This document shows, in pieces, positions 37,152 through 46,105 of a DNA stretch of 64,000 nucleotides. The DNA is from Amphritea opalescens (GTDB lineage: Bacteria > Pseudomonadota > Gammaproteobacteria > Pseudomonadales > Balneatricaceae). The position numbers were made by a program, and so were the translations under genes. The stretch's first letter is position 1. Every line of letters begins with the position of its first letter. The notes beneath the pieces are model-generated. The model was not told the origin of the DNA and made no database searches. It saw nothing but the letters and a program-made list of their open reading frames with translations. The stretch lies in the NCBI RefSeq assembly GCF_003957515.1, contig NZ_RQXW01000008.1, forward strand, positions 144,824-208,823. The letters are read 5' to 3'.

Positions 37152-37265
37152 GGCGTTTGTTAGGTTTCGATCGGTATTGCGCGACGTTGTCATTAAATTG
37201 CGGGGATATGTTATTTTTCCAAGCGGGGCAGCGGGGTAGAGTGGTCTATTTAGAGGGGAGATAGT

Positions 37266-37685
37266 ATGGCGATTTGGAAAACAGAGATGAGCATTGAGGG
37301 GTTACAGTCCTTTATGAAGAACACCTTGGTTGATCATCTTGGCATTAAGATTACCGAGATCGGCGATGATTACCTTTGTGCATCGATGCCGGTCGATAGT
37401 CGAACCCATCAACCGATGGGGTTGCTTCACGGTGGCGCCTCGGTGGTGTTAGCAGAAACCCTTGGTAGCATGGCGGCGCAGTTAGCGGCCGAGCCGGGGC
37501 ATCATTGCGTGGGGCTCGAAATCAATGCCAACCACCTATCAGGCATTCGTTCCGGCTTCGTCTATGGCACCGCATCACCCATCCATATTGGCCGCTCGAC
37601 ACAGGTCTGGGATATCCGCATTGCTGATGAAAACGGCAAGGGTGTTTGTGCCTCCCGATTAACGATGGCCGTTTTACAAAAATAG
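37266..37685 (+). CDS. Hotdog-fold acyl-CoA thioesterase, YdiI/MenI-like
   Basis: A 139-residue hotdog enzyme; MPVDSRTHQPMGLLHGGASVVLAETLGS and VGLEINANH closely match E. coli YdiI (MenI), which hydrolyses 1,4-dihydroxy-2-naphthoyl-CoA in menaquinone synthesis. Catalytic Glu is in LAETLGS. GGGGAG ribosome site. No other menaquinone genes are nearby, so another aromatic or acyl-CoA substrate is possible. Followed by a strong terminator. Confidence 0.87.
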   Translation: MAIWKTEMSIEGLQSFMKNTLVDHLGIKITEIGDDYLCASMPVDSRTHQPMGLLHGGASVVLAETLGSMAAQLAAEPGHHCVGLEINANHLSGIRSGFVYGTASPIHIGRSTQVWDIRIADENGKGVCASRLTMAVLQK

Positions 37686-37760
37686 TACAAAATTTAACCT
37701 TGAATCGTCTTTAAAAGGGTATAAGTGGTCTATTTTGGGTGATAGACTGGCGAATTAACA

Positions 37761-37786
37761 AACCGGCTTATTTGCCGGTTTTTTTT
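37761..37786 (+). terminator. Terminator of the thioesterase gene
   Basis: AACCGGC-TTATTT-GCCGGTT followed by six further T. Confidence 0.92.
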
Positions 37787-37842
37787 ATGTTTTTCAACCT
37801 GAATTTCAACTGCTAAATAAGCCAGTTGAAGAGAGAAGCTTC

Positions 37843-40374
37843 GTGCGTAAAACCCTATTGTCATTAATCGCCTTGTTTAGCAGCTGCATTATTCTTTACT
37901 TGGGTGTTGGTCTAATGAATATTCTGGTGCCATCAAGGATGGGACTCGAAGGCATATCGACAGATACCATCGGTCTAGTGCTCTCCATGTATTTTGTGGG
38001 GATGTTCGCGGGTGCTATTTACAGTAAGCAGTTAGTTAAACGGGTTGGCCATATTCGGGTATTTGCCGGCTGCCTTGCTATCGAAGCGATCTGTATTTTG
38101 AGTTTTACGCTGGAGACCAATGCGATACTTTGGGGCGTGTTAAGGGTTGTGCTTGGCTTCAGTCATGCGAGTCTATTAACCGCCATGGAAAGCTGGCTCA
38201 GTGACACGGCAACCGAAGAGACTCGGGGTAAAATGCTGGCCGTCTATAACGCCTGTATTATGACCGGTTTGTTCTGTGGTCAGTTCTTGATGGGGGTGGC
38301 GGATCCTTCTGAGAGCACGCTGTTTGTTTTGGTGGGTATTCTTTTCTGTCTAGCGACGCTGCCGGTCTTATTCAGTAGTTCCAAAGGCCCCATTATTGAA
38401 ACCGTCGCGCCGATGTCGATTATCTCTTTGTTTCGGATTTCTCCATTGGGTGTGGTGACCTGCTTAGCCTCTGGTGCCGTGTATTCGGCGCTGTTTAACC
38501 TGTTGCCGGTGTTTGCTGCTGAATACCACATCACCGGTTTTCAACTGTCGCTATTTATGGGTTGCGCCATCTTAGGGGCGTTTATGTTGCAGTTCCCTGT
38601 GGGGATGTTATCGGATCGGTTAGACCGTCGATCAGTCTTGCTAGGATTACTGCTGGTTTCCTCATTATTGGCGATTGCGATTGTGCCTTTGGCCGCGATG
38701 GAGATGAGATTGGCGCTCTTCATTATCTGCGGTGTGACCTCGGGTATTGTTGCCTGTTACTACCCACTGAGTGTGGCGGAAGCCTTCGATAAGCTGAAGA
38801 AAACTGAAATGGTTTCGGCCATGGGCAGTATGATCTTAGCGTTTGGCCTTGGCGGTGCGATTGGGCCCTATACCGCTTCCTTAGTGATGGAAGCCTATGG
38901 CAGTGCGAGTCTCTTTTATTGTATTGCGCTGACCCAGACGCTGTTGGCAGTGTTCACCCTGTACCGTATGACCGTCAGAAAGGCATTGCCGGTGGCGGAT
39001 CAGGAAGACTTCGTTATGCAGAGTGAAGCACTGTCAACCACGGTTCATCTTGATCCACGGATGGAATACAGTGAGCCCGAAGCGAAGTTAAGTTCTGAGG
39101 CAGAACTGGCGATGCTTATCGCAGAATCTGATCCTGCTGCCGCGGTCAGAATGGCCCAAGCATTAACCATGAAAAACCCAGAAAAGGGTACCGAAGTGGC
39201 TGCAGCCGTGGCGAAGGTGCCGGGTATTGATGTGATCCGCTTGTATGAGGTAATGAAGGAGGCGGCACCGGATCAGATTCTTGATATTACTCAAGCGATT
39301 GTTAAGGCGAAGCCTGAACTCGCCGCAGACTTGGTCGCTCGATTAGCCGAATGGTATCCCCAGCAGGTTATCCCTGTGGCTATCGAAGTGGGACGGGTGT
39401 TTCCGGATAAACGTATCGAGATGGCGCGGATTGCGGTTGATTCTGCGCCTGAATCGGCGACTCAGGTGGCCGAATATTATGCCCGTTTGATTGCTGAAGA
39501 GCGTGAATCGATTCGTCCTGCAGATCGTGAAGATGATACCAGTGAATCCGATGCGCTGAATATGGCGACCGAATTGTGGGAAGCTAACCCAGATCAAGCA
39601 CTGGATATCGCGGTCACCATGGCTGAGTCTGTTCCTGAAACAGCGGTGGCGATGACTGAAGAGTACATGGCTGGCTATGAAGCGGAATCGACCAATGATT
39701 CAGCGGAAACATCCACCGAATCGTCCGCGAGTGATAGTAGTGATGATGCCGATGAAAGTGAATATCAGGATGCGATCGAATGGGTGTCTCGGATATCAGA
39801 AGCGGCACCTGAGCAAGCGATGGATGTAGCGGCAACCGTTGTTGAAGCGGTGCCTGAATCGATGTATGAGGTTACTGAAGAGTATCTTTCTGCGATAGAA
39901 GAAGATGATGAGAAGGCAACGGATGATGCCGAAGGTAGCGCAACATTGCCGGATGATGAGTCGGATACCGAGGAAGATCATGAGGAAGAGGAGCATCAGA
40001 AAGCGATTGAATGGTTAACGCGGATGTCTGAGCTATCACCTGAGACATCGTTGAATCTGGCGGTGAAGATTGTTGAGGCCGTGCCGGAAAGTGCGCAATA
40101 TGTGGCCGCCGAAGTTGCTCGACTGCTACACGAGAGTTATCAGGAAGAGGATACCAGCGTCAGCGATGATTCAAGCAGTGAGGTTGATGATGCGGTCGAG
40201 CTGGTGAATCGTCTGAGCGAAGTCGCGCCGGAAAATGCCGAAGAAGTTGCGGTTGCCGTGCTTGAAACCATACCTGAAGCGGCGTCCGATGTGGTTGATG
40301 CCATCAGTTCTGGTGATGAATCCCGTGAGGGTGAGTGGGTTAACTCGATCGATAAGCACAATGATAATGCTTAG
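37843..40374 (+). CDS. MFS transporter (YcaD-like) with long acidic repeat tail
   Basis: An 843-residue protein. Residues 1-385 are a complete 12-helix MFS domain of YcaD type (RMGLEGISTDTIGLVLS, AMESWLSD, GMLSDRLDRRSVLLG). The remaining 455 residues are a cytoplasmic tail, twice the usual length of such a protein: alpha-helical repeats of about 40 residues joined by acidic linkers. Clear units start near residues 571, 643, 720 and 783 and share A-x-E-x-x-x-R/E-x-S-E-x-x-P-E-x-A followed by V-E-x-x-P-E-x; weaker units precede them from about 400. The linkers are rich in Asp, Glu and Ser. GTG start with GAGAGAAG upstream. The role of the tail is unknown. Confidence 0.88.
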   Translation: MRKTLLSLIALFSSCIILYLGVGLMNILVPSRMGLEGISTDTIGLVLSMYFVGMFAGAIYSKQLVKRVGHIRVFAGCLAIEAICILSFTLETNAILWGVLRVVLGFSHASLLTAMESWLSDTATEETRGKMLAVYNACIMTGLFCGQFLMGVADPSESTLFVLVGILFCLATLPVLFSSSKGPIIETVAPMSIISLFRISPLGVVTCLASGAVYSALFNLLPVFAAEYHITGFQLSLFMGCAILGAFMLQFPVGMLSDRLDRRSVLLGLLLVSSLLAIAIVPLAAMEMRLALFIICGVTSGIVACYYPLSVAEAFDKLKKTEMVSAMGSMILAFGLGGAIGPYTASLVMEAYGSASLFYCIALTQTLLAVFTLYRMTVRKALPVADQEDFVMQSEALSTTVHLDPRMEYSEPEAKLSSEAELAMLIAESDPAAAVRMAQALTMKNPEKGTEVAAAVAKVPGIDVIRLYEVMKEAAPDQILDITQAIVKAKPELAADLVARLAEWYPQQVIPVAIEVGRVFPDKRIEMARIAVDSAPESATQVAEYYARLIAEERESIRPADREDDTSESDALNMATELWEANPDQALDIAVTMAESVPETAVAMTEEYMAGYEAESTNDSAETSTESSASDSSDDADESEYQDAIEWVSRISEAAPEQAMDVAATVVEAVPESMYEVTEEYLSAIEEDDEKATDDAEGSATLPDDESDTEEDHEEEEHQKAIEWLTRMSELSPETSLNLAVKIVEAVPESAQYVAAEVARLLHESYQEEDTSVSDDSSSEVDDAVELVNRLSEVAPENAEEVAVAVLETIPEAASDVVDAISSGDESREGEWVNSIDKHNDNA

Positions 40375-40461
40375 TGCTTAGTAGGGAGGTAGCGGTTAGC
40401 TTAACGGAAGGTGGCGACTCAAGCCGTCGCTTAACCTGTTATTGAACGTTAGCTAATAAAC

Positions 40462-40514
40462 AAAAAGAGGGTCAACCGAAGGGCTAAAGCGCTTAGGTTG
40501 ATCCTCTTTTTTTT
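40462..40514. terminator. Terminator after the long-tailed MFS gene
   Basis: AAAAAGAGG-G-TCAACC / GGTTGA-T-CCTCTTTTTTTT; long stem with T-run on the plus strand and A-run on the other side, so also usable for the convergent aminotransferase gene. Confidence 0.85.
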
Positions 40515-40557
40515 GGTCGATTCACTAATTTAACAAGCTCAAATTAAAGAGCTCAAA

Positions 40558-41694
40558 TTAAAGAGCTTTGGCCAAACGGGCGACCGCTTCAGGAAACAGT
40601 TCTGGATCGGTATTGCTGAAGTTGAGCCTCAATGAATGGTCTTCTTTAGCGCTACCCGCAGGGTAAAATGCTGCCCCCGGCACGACGGCGACCTTATGTT
40701 GCAAGGCTCGCGCGGCAGCATCACTGCTGTTTCCCTCTGTCAGGGTAATCCAGATAAACATCCCGCCCTCAACGGTATCGAAGGTTATCCGGTCACCCAG
40801 TTGGCGTGTCAGTTCTGCGCTTAGATGTTGATAACGATCCTGATAACCACGACGCAAGCGTGTTAGATGCTCGGGGAACGCGGGATGATTCAGTAACGCA
40901 TGGATGATCGCCTGTTGTGGTATTCCGGTATGTAGGTCAGTGGCTTGCTTGATCCGTTCCGCGAGGCTAATAAATTCTGCGGGGCCACTCATGGCGCCGA
41001 CTCGTAATCCGGGGAAGCCTATTTTGGAGAATGATTTAAGGCTAATGCTATGTTCTGGGCAAAGGTCACTGAGCAAGCCGAGCTGTTCACCGGCGAAACG
41101 CAGTTCGCGATAAGGGGCATCTTCCACCAGCGTTACGCCATAGTGACGACATAAGTTAGCCACCGCTATGCGTGTCTCCATTGACCACACTCGCCCGGTT
41201 GGATTGTGGAAGTCAGGTACGCTGTAAAACAGCTTAATATCTCCCGCCTTAAAGTAACTTTCTAGCTGATCGAGATCTGGCCCTGTGGTATGGCTGGCTA
41301 ATGGACAGACAAGGGCACCGGTTAATTGGAAGGCTTGCAGTGCGCCAAGATAGGCGGGCACTTCGGCGACAACCTTATCGCCAGGTTCGAGCAAAGCGCG
41401 GGCGATCAAATCAAGTGCTTGCTGGCTGCCGTTACAGATTAACCAAGGTTTATCGGTGATTGATTGTTGGTTTAGGGTCTCAATCAGCGGCCCATAACCT
41501 TGGCTGTTGCCGTACTGAAATAGACTAGGGTTATCTGCCATTGATTCGCAAGTCGCACGGACGAGCTCAACCGGTAGTAGAGAGGAGGCGGGTAGGCCGC
41601 CTGCCATTGATATCATTCCCGGTTGTCCGGCGGTGCAGAGAATCTCTCTTATATAAGAAACATCTAGGGATTCTGCGTATCTTGCAAACTTCAT
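40558..41694 (-). CDS. PLP-dependent aminotransferase (2-aminoadipate/LysN-type)
   Basis: A 378-residue fold-type I aminotransferase without the N-terminal GntR domain of MocR regulators. Signatures: ISMAGGLPASSLLP near the start, GSQQALDLIARAL, PDFHNPTGRVW, the PLP lysine Lys224 in KSFSKIGFPGLRVG, and the arginine motif HSLRLNFSN near the end. This subgroup covers 2-aminoadipate and aromatic or branched-chain aminotransferases. Palindromes upstream (41827-41874) suggest regulation. Exact substrate unknown. Confidence 0.85.
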   Translation of the reverse strand: MKFARYAESLDVSYIREILCTAGQPGMISMAGGLPASSLLPVELVRATCESMADNPSLFQYGNSQGYGPLIETLNQQSITDKPWLICNGSQQALDLIARALLEPGDKVVAEVPAYLGALQAFQLTGALVCPLASHTTGPDLDQLESYFKAGDIKLFYSVPDFHNPTGRVWSMETRIAVANLCRHYGVTLVEDAPYRELRFAGEQLGLLSDLCPEHSISLKSFSKIGFPGLRVGAMSGPAEFISLAERIKQATDLHTGIPQQAIIHALLNHPAFPEHLTRLRRGYQDRYQHLSAELTRQLGDRITFDTVEGGMFIWITLTEGNSSDAAARALQHKVAVVPGAAFYPAGSAKEDHSLRLNFSNTDPELFPEAVARLAKAL

Positions 41695-41826
41695 GATCCT
41701 TTCCTAGTGGGGGCGGGTAATTGAATAAAAGGGTGAGTGGTCGTGAGCGTTAATTCATAGCGATAAAGAGGGTTTACCGTTTGGAATGAGCTGTTGAGCG
41801 CTTATCTGAGTATATGCTTGAGGCTT

Positions 41827-41874
41827 AGATAATAATTATCTGTTTATGCTTTGATATTTATCCATTTATGCTTT
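41827..41874. promoter_or_regulatory. Possible operator region of the aminotransferase gene
   Basis: A palindrome AGATAA-TAA-TTATCT (41827-41841) followed by two TTTATGCTTT direct repeats (41843, 41865) spaced 22 bp, two helical turns. Confidence 0.4.
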
Positions 41875-42326
41875 TTGGGTTTGCTAAAGAGTATGGGAAG
41901 TTGACTGATAACTCTGGTAGGGTTTGATTTTGTGCTCTTATGCTTAGGGGTAGCTTAAAACCCTCGCTAAGGTTCTCGACTGCCGCTTGCTTGCTAGGCG
42001 TTAGCACAGACAGTCGTATAGGAGCCTGACACATTGATACGGCTCAAGCGGTACGGCATTAGTGGCTATTTATTGCAGACTCAGATCTAGGAGTCTATGC
42101 AATCAGTAGAGGATGGTTTTACAATGCTAAAGGCCGCCTAATGATAACGCATAAACAGAGCGTGTTCTTAGGGGCATAACGTCGACAGCTAGCAGGTGTG
42201 AAACGGAATTAGCCCATCATCCTACTATTTTTACCTGCTATCGCTTTTAGAATAGGTTTATAGTGTTGACAATAATAGCGTCAGAATAGTGTTGTGTATG
42301 ACGCAATGGCATACCTGGAAGGTATT
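41875..42326. other. Long intergenic region upstream of cbpA
   Basis: No gene recognised on either strand. A TTGACA at 42266-42271 shortly upstream of cbpA is a candidate -35 element; a matching -10 is not clear. Confidence 0.4.
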
Positions 42327-43283
42327 ATGGAATTTAAAGACTATTACAAATTACTCGGGGTTGAGCCTGATGCGGATGGCAAAACCATAAAAGCCGCCTA
42401 CCGTAAACTGGCACGCAAATATCATCCTGATGTTAATCCGGAAGCGGGCGCGGAAGATAAGTTCAAAGAAGTGGCTGAAGCCTATGAGGTATTAAAAAAT
42501 GCCGAGCGTCGCGCCGAATATGATGAGCTGCGCCGTTACGGTGGACAGCGGGAGCAGGGCTTTGAACAGCCTCGAGGTCGTCAAGGCAGTGCATCGGGTT
42601 CGGGGGATTTTGAAGGTGATTTCGCCGACTTTTTCAGTTCTGCTTTTGGTAATCGCGGTAGCCGTAGTAGCGGCTTCCAAGGGTATAGTGACTTCCAACA
42701 ATCGGCTGCTCGTGGGCAGGATGTTGAGGTTGAGTTGCCGGTGTTTCTTGAAGATATTATTTCCGATGTTCAGAAACCGATCGAATATCGCATACCTGCT
42801 TATGTGAATGGTCAGGTAACGGAAGTTAAAAAATCGTTAAAAGTGAAAATACCTAAGGGTGTTTCTGATGGCGGACGGGTTCGATTAAAAGGTCAGGGTG
42901 CGCCGGGGCAAGGCGATGCGCCAAACGGCGATCTTTACCTACATATTCGAATCGTTCCACATCCTATCTTCGATGTTGAGGGGCATAATTTACTGATCAC
43001 CGTGCCTATTACACCATGGGAAGCGGTATTGGGAGCCAAAGTACAGCTGCCTACACTGACCGGTAAAATTAACTTAAGCGTGCCAGCTAATAGCCAGTCG
43101 GGCCAGAAATTACGTATTAAAGGTAAAGGATTACCGATGAAAAACGGTATGGGTGATCTATACGCTATCTTTAAGATAGTGATACCTGAACATACCAATG
43201 AAGAATCAAAAGCGTTGTGGCAATCGTTGTCTGAAGTATCGGCTTTTGACCCCAGAACCGAATGGGAGAAACCAAATGTCTGA
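42327..43283 (+). CDS. cbpA: Curved DNA-binding protein CbpA (DnaJ homologue)
   Basis: A 318-residue DnaJ-type co-chaperone. J-domain at residues 1-66 with the HPD motif (KYHPDVNP), a Gly/Ser/Arg-rich linker, and two C-terminal substrate-binding domains ([32 protein letters not shown]). There is no zinc-finger domain, as in CbpA. It stimulates DnaK and binds curved DNA in stationary phase. ATG 42327 has GGAAGG upstream; an earlier GTG-frame extension is unlikely. It overlaps cbpM by 8 bp. Confidence 0.94.
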   Translation: MEFKDYYKLLGVEPDADGKTIKAAYRKLARKYHPDVNPEAGAEDKFKEVAEAYEVLKNAERRAEYDELRRYGGQREQGFEQPRGRQGSASGSGDFEGDFADFFSSAFGNRGSRSSGFQGYSDFQQSAARGQDVEVELPVFLEDIISDVQKPIEYRIPAYVNGQVTEVKKSLKVKIPKGVSDGGRVRLKGQGAPGQGDAPNGDLYLHIRIVPHPIFDVEGHNLLITVPITPWEAVLGAKVQLPTLTGKINLSVPANSQSGQKLRIKGKGLPMKNGMGDLYAIFKIVIPEHTNEESKALWQSLSEVSAFDPRTEWEKPNV

Positions 43284-43596
43284 TATTATGCTGAAAGTGT
43301 CATTGCAAGAGCTATGTGTGCAAGAGGGGATCACTGAGACCATGGTGATCGAAGTGGTTGAGCATGGGATTGCCGAACCCTTCGCAGGCCAAGACGTGAA
43401 TGACTGGATGTTCGAGCTAAACAGCGTTCATTGGATGAAGAAAGCGATACGTTTATATCATGATCTGGATATTGACTGGGTGTCGATCGCGATCGTTATC
43501 GATCTATTGAAGCAAAAAGATCTGTTATTGAGAGAAAATGCCCGTTTAAGAAATCAGCTAGATCGCTTCGTCAGTGATGTGGCCGATTTACACTAA
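43276..43596 (+). CDS. cbpM: CbpA modulator CbpM
   Basis: A 106-residue MerR-like-fold protein that binds the CbpA J-domain and inhibits its activity. It starts [14 protein letters not shown] and contains the conserved [17 protein letters not shown] and the helical [22 protein letters not shown] 43276 with GGGAG upstream lies inside the end of cbpA, so translation is coupled. A perfect hairpin follows at 43626. Confidence 0.93.
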   Translation: MSDIMLKVSLQELCVQEGITETMVIEVVEHGIAEPFAGQDVNDWMFELNSVHWMKKAIRLYHDLDIDWVSIAIVIDLLKQKDLLLRENARLRNQLDRFVSDVADLH

Positions 43597-43625
43597 TAAC
43601 GGCTAGACCTTTAACCGCATACCCA

Positions 43626-43646
43626 CTGACGGCCGTTGGCCGTCAG
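43626..43646. terminator. Hairpin after cbpM
   Basis: CTGACGGCC-GTT-GGCCGTCAG, 9-bp perfect stem with no T-run; may be an RNA-stabilising hairpin or repeat rather than an intrinsic terminator. Confidence 0.4.
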
Positions 43647-43757
43647 CCCCTTACTCGCCGTTTAGCGGTAATACTTGTGATGAAGCCCTCTGCGTTAAGC
43701 AATCTTTAACGGGGCCTTATCGCACCGCTCACCTTTTTAATAATTAATAAACGACCT

Positions 43758-44627
43758 ATGCCCAGCATTCAGCAAAGAGCGCGCATTAATGATGTTTTGC
43801 ATCAGATTCATCGAGACCTCAGCGCGCCATTAACGGGTGCGGGTTTAGCACGCATCGCAGCCTATTCAGAACAACACTTTCATCGATTATTTAAAGCGGT
43901 GACCGGCGAATCTCTGCATCGCTATGTTCGTCGAGTACGGCTAGAACATGCAGCGAATCTATTGATGTTTGAGCCATCCACCACGGTAAGAGATATCGCG
44001 TTTAAGTGTGGTTATAGCTCTTTAGCATCGTTTACCCGTGTGTTTCGTGAGCAGTTTGACGTAACTCCCGGACGTTGGCGGCAACAGGAACAGTTTCGCC
44101 GTGAGCCCTATCTGAGTGATCCCGAGATCGCCGCCGGCGCCCAGCGGATAGCGACATTAGCGCTGCCACAACCGGATCTTATCGAGTTGCCGGATCAACC
44201 GGTGGCTTATGTTCGCCATCTCGGCTATAACCGTTCAATTCGCTCGGCTTGGCAGGTGCTTCAAGCCTGGGCGCTCGCAGAGCAGCGTTCATTCGTTCAT
44301 CAGATCGGTTTACATCACTCTAATCCCGCTTGGACCCCCTTAGACCGGTGCCGTTATGTCGCCTGTTTACGGATTGATAGTCCGGTTTCTCGCCGTGGAA
44401 TGGTCAACTCAATGTTGATTCCGGGTGGGCTTCACGCACGCTTTAAGTTTAGCGGTCAATATGGTGAACTACTGCCATGGATCAATCGCTTGCAGGATGA
44501 ATGGCTTGCCAGTTCTGGCTTAAAAACGGGGGGATCGCCCGCGTTTACCGAATATCAGCGAAATCAGTTCATCGATCCACTGGAACGGTTTGAATTGTAT
44601 TATTATCAGCCGGTCTCGTTTTATTAA
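43758..44627 (+). CDS. AraC-family regulator with GyrI-like effector domain
   Basis: A 289-residue regulator: AraC-type double helix-turn-helix at residues 8-105 (AYSEQHFHRLFKAVTGES, IAFKCGYSSLASFTRVFREQF) then a GyrI-like small-molecule-binding domain (about 130-289), the arrangement of Rob and related multidrug or stress regulators. A GNAT gene follows after 30 bases, perhaps cotranscribed. Confidence 0.87.
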   Translation: MPSIQQRARINDVLHQIHRDLSAPLTGAGLARIAAYSEQHFHRLFKAVTGESLHRYVRRVRLEHAANLLMFEPSTTVRDIAFKCGYSSLASFTRVFREQFDVTPGRWRQQEQFRREPYLSDPEIAAGAQRIATLALPQPDLIELPDQPVAYVRHLGYNRSIRSAWQVLQAWALAEQRSFVHQIGLHHSNPAWTPLDRCRYVACLRIDSPVSRRGMVNSMLIPGGLHARFKFSGQYGELLPWINRLQDEWLASSGLKTGGSPAFTEYQRNQFIDPLERFELYYYQPVSFY

Positions 44628-44656
44628 TCAGATCGCTTTAGGTGAAGGATATAAGT

Positions 44657-45064
44657 ATGAATATAGTCATCAGCCGCAATGATTTGCCGCAACAGGCCGA
44701 AGTTATCAAACTTTATCGTGCTAATGATTGGTCGGCCGCGGATAAACCAGCCGAGTTGATGGCCGCTTTGCACGGCTCGCATACGTTGGTGACGGCGCGA
44801 CTCGATGGCCAATTGATCGGTTTAGGCAATGCCATTTCCGATGGACATCTGGTTGTTTATTATCCGCATTTGCTGGTGATGCCGGAATATCAGCGCCAAG
44901 GGGTTGCTAAACAATTGATGGGGGTGTTACAACAGCCTTATCAGGGATTTCACCAACAGATGTTGGTGGCCGATGGTGCCGCCATTGGTTTCTACGAAGC
45001 GCAGGGGTTTTGTCGTGCCGGTAACACTGAGCCGATGTGGATCTACAGCGGAACGGATCATTAG
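44657..45064 (+). CDS. GNAT N-acetyltransferase
   Basis: A 135-residue acetyltransferase with the acetyl-CoA motif EYQRQGVAKQLM and the C-terminal AIGFYEAQGF. ATG 44657 has GAAGGA 7 bases upstream; GTG 44642 is an alternative. Follows the AraC/GyrI regulator by 29 bases and is ended by a terminator at 45079. Substrate unknown. Confidence 0.84.
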   Translation: MNIVISRNDLPQQAEVIKLYRANDWSAADKPAELMAALHGSHTLVTARLDGQLIGLGNAISDGHLVVYYPHLLVMPEYQRQGVAKQLMGVLQQPYQGFHQQMLVADGAAIGFYEAQGFCRAGNTEPMWIYSGTDH

Positions 45065-45078
45065 TCCCTTATGTAACG

Positions 45079-45105
45079 ACTAGCTCTCTGAAGGCTAGTT
45101 TTTTT
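45079..45105 (+). terminator. Terminator after the GNAT gene
   Basis: ACTAGC-TCTCTGAAG-GCTAGT followed by six T. Confidence 0.85.
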
Positions 45106-45130
45106 AATCTGCATAACCGCGATAGAGCGG

Positions 45131-46039
45131 TTGAATCCACAGGTGAATTGTTTGAACTATCCCCGTTTAACACGTTTAGTGCCGATATTATTTGTGTTGC
45201 TGTGGAGCACGGGTTTTATCGGTGCGAAGTATGCGTTGCCCTATATCGAACCGTTTTATCTACTCTTTGTCCGGATGATCATGACCCTTGTGGTCTTTTT
45301 TATACTGGCCTTAATCTACCGTTCGCGTTGGCCATCGCTGAAGCAGGGCGGGCATCAGGCCGTGACAGGGTTGTTAGTGCATGGTTGTTATCTCGGTGGG
45401 GTTTTTGCCGCGATTAAGTGGGATATGCCAGCCGGTATTGCCGCGATTATTGTAGGCTTACAGCCATTGTTAACATCGCTGATTGGTTGGCAGTGGCTCG
45501 GCGAACGCCTGCGGGTGGTGCAATGGACGGGGCTCTTTTTAGGGCTAGCGGGGGTGGCACTGATTCTCCTCAGCGGTCAACAGAGTGACACGTTGGTGAT
45601 ACATCCCGAAGCGGTGCTGGCAACATTGGTGGCATTGGTGGCTATCTCTGTGGGCACGCTGTATCAGAAAAAATTTGGCGGTCAGGTGGATCTTCTCACC
45701 GGTGCGATCTGGCAATACCTGTCAACGGCGATGCTGATGGCGATACTGGCCTTTATGTTTGAAGAGCGTCAGGTTGAGTGGAATATGACCCTGATGTTGT
45801 CACTCGGTTGGTTGGTGTTTGGGCTGTCGATCTCGGCAATCTTACTGCTGATGTTTATGATTCGTGAAGGTGAATCAGCACGGGTGGCCAGTTACTTTTA
45901 TTTAGTGCCACCGGTCACATCGGTGGAAGCTTGGTTGCTCTTTGGTGAAGCTTTAAGCTGGATTCAGGTAGGCGCCATAGGTGTCACGGTGTTCGGGGTC
46001 TATTTGGTGTTAAAACCCGCTCGCCATCAACTAGACTGA
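45131..46039 (+). CDS. EamA/DMT-family transporter
   Basis: About 300 residues with ten hydrophobic segments in two EamA repeats (WSTGFIGAKYALPYIEPF; GEALSWIQVGAIGVTVFGVYLV). It is only distantly similar to the EamA protein at 34193. The start is uncertain: TTG 45131, GTG 45143 and TTG 45152 are all in frame and no ATG is available before the first helix; AGG near 45141 favours TTG 45152. Substrate unknown. Confidence 0.8.
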   Translation: MNPQVNCLNYPRLTRLVPILFVLLWSTGFIGAKYALPYIEPFYLLFVRMIMTLVVFFILALIYRSRWPSLKQGGHQAVTGLLVHGCYLGGVFAAIKWDMPAGIAAIIVGLQPLLTSLIGWQWLGERLRVVQWTGLFLGLAGVALILLSGQQSDTLVIHPEAVLATLVALVAISVGTLYQKKFGGQVDLLTGAIWQYLSTAMLMAILAFMFEERQVEWNMTLMLSLGWLVFGLSISAILLLMFMIREGESARVASYFYLVPPVTSVEAWLLFGEALSWIQVGAIGVTVFGVYLVLKPARHQLD

Positions 46040-46105
46040 CGCTACACAATGGATCGTATCGTCTGAAGCAACGGAAGCCGCGATATCTGAGCATAGGGAT
46101 AAGAT

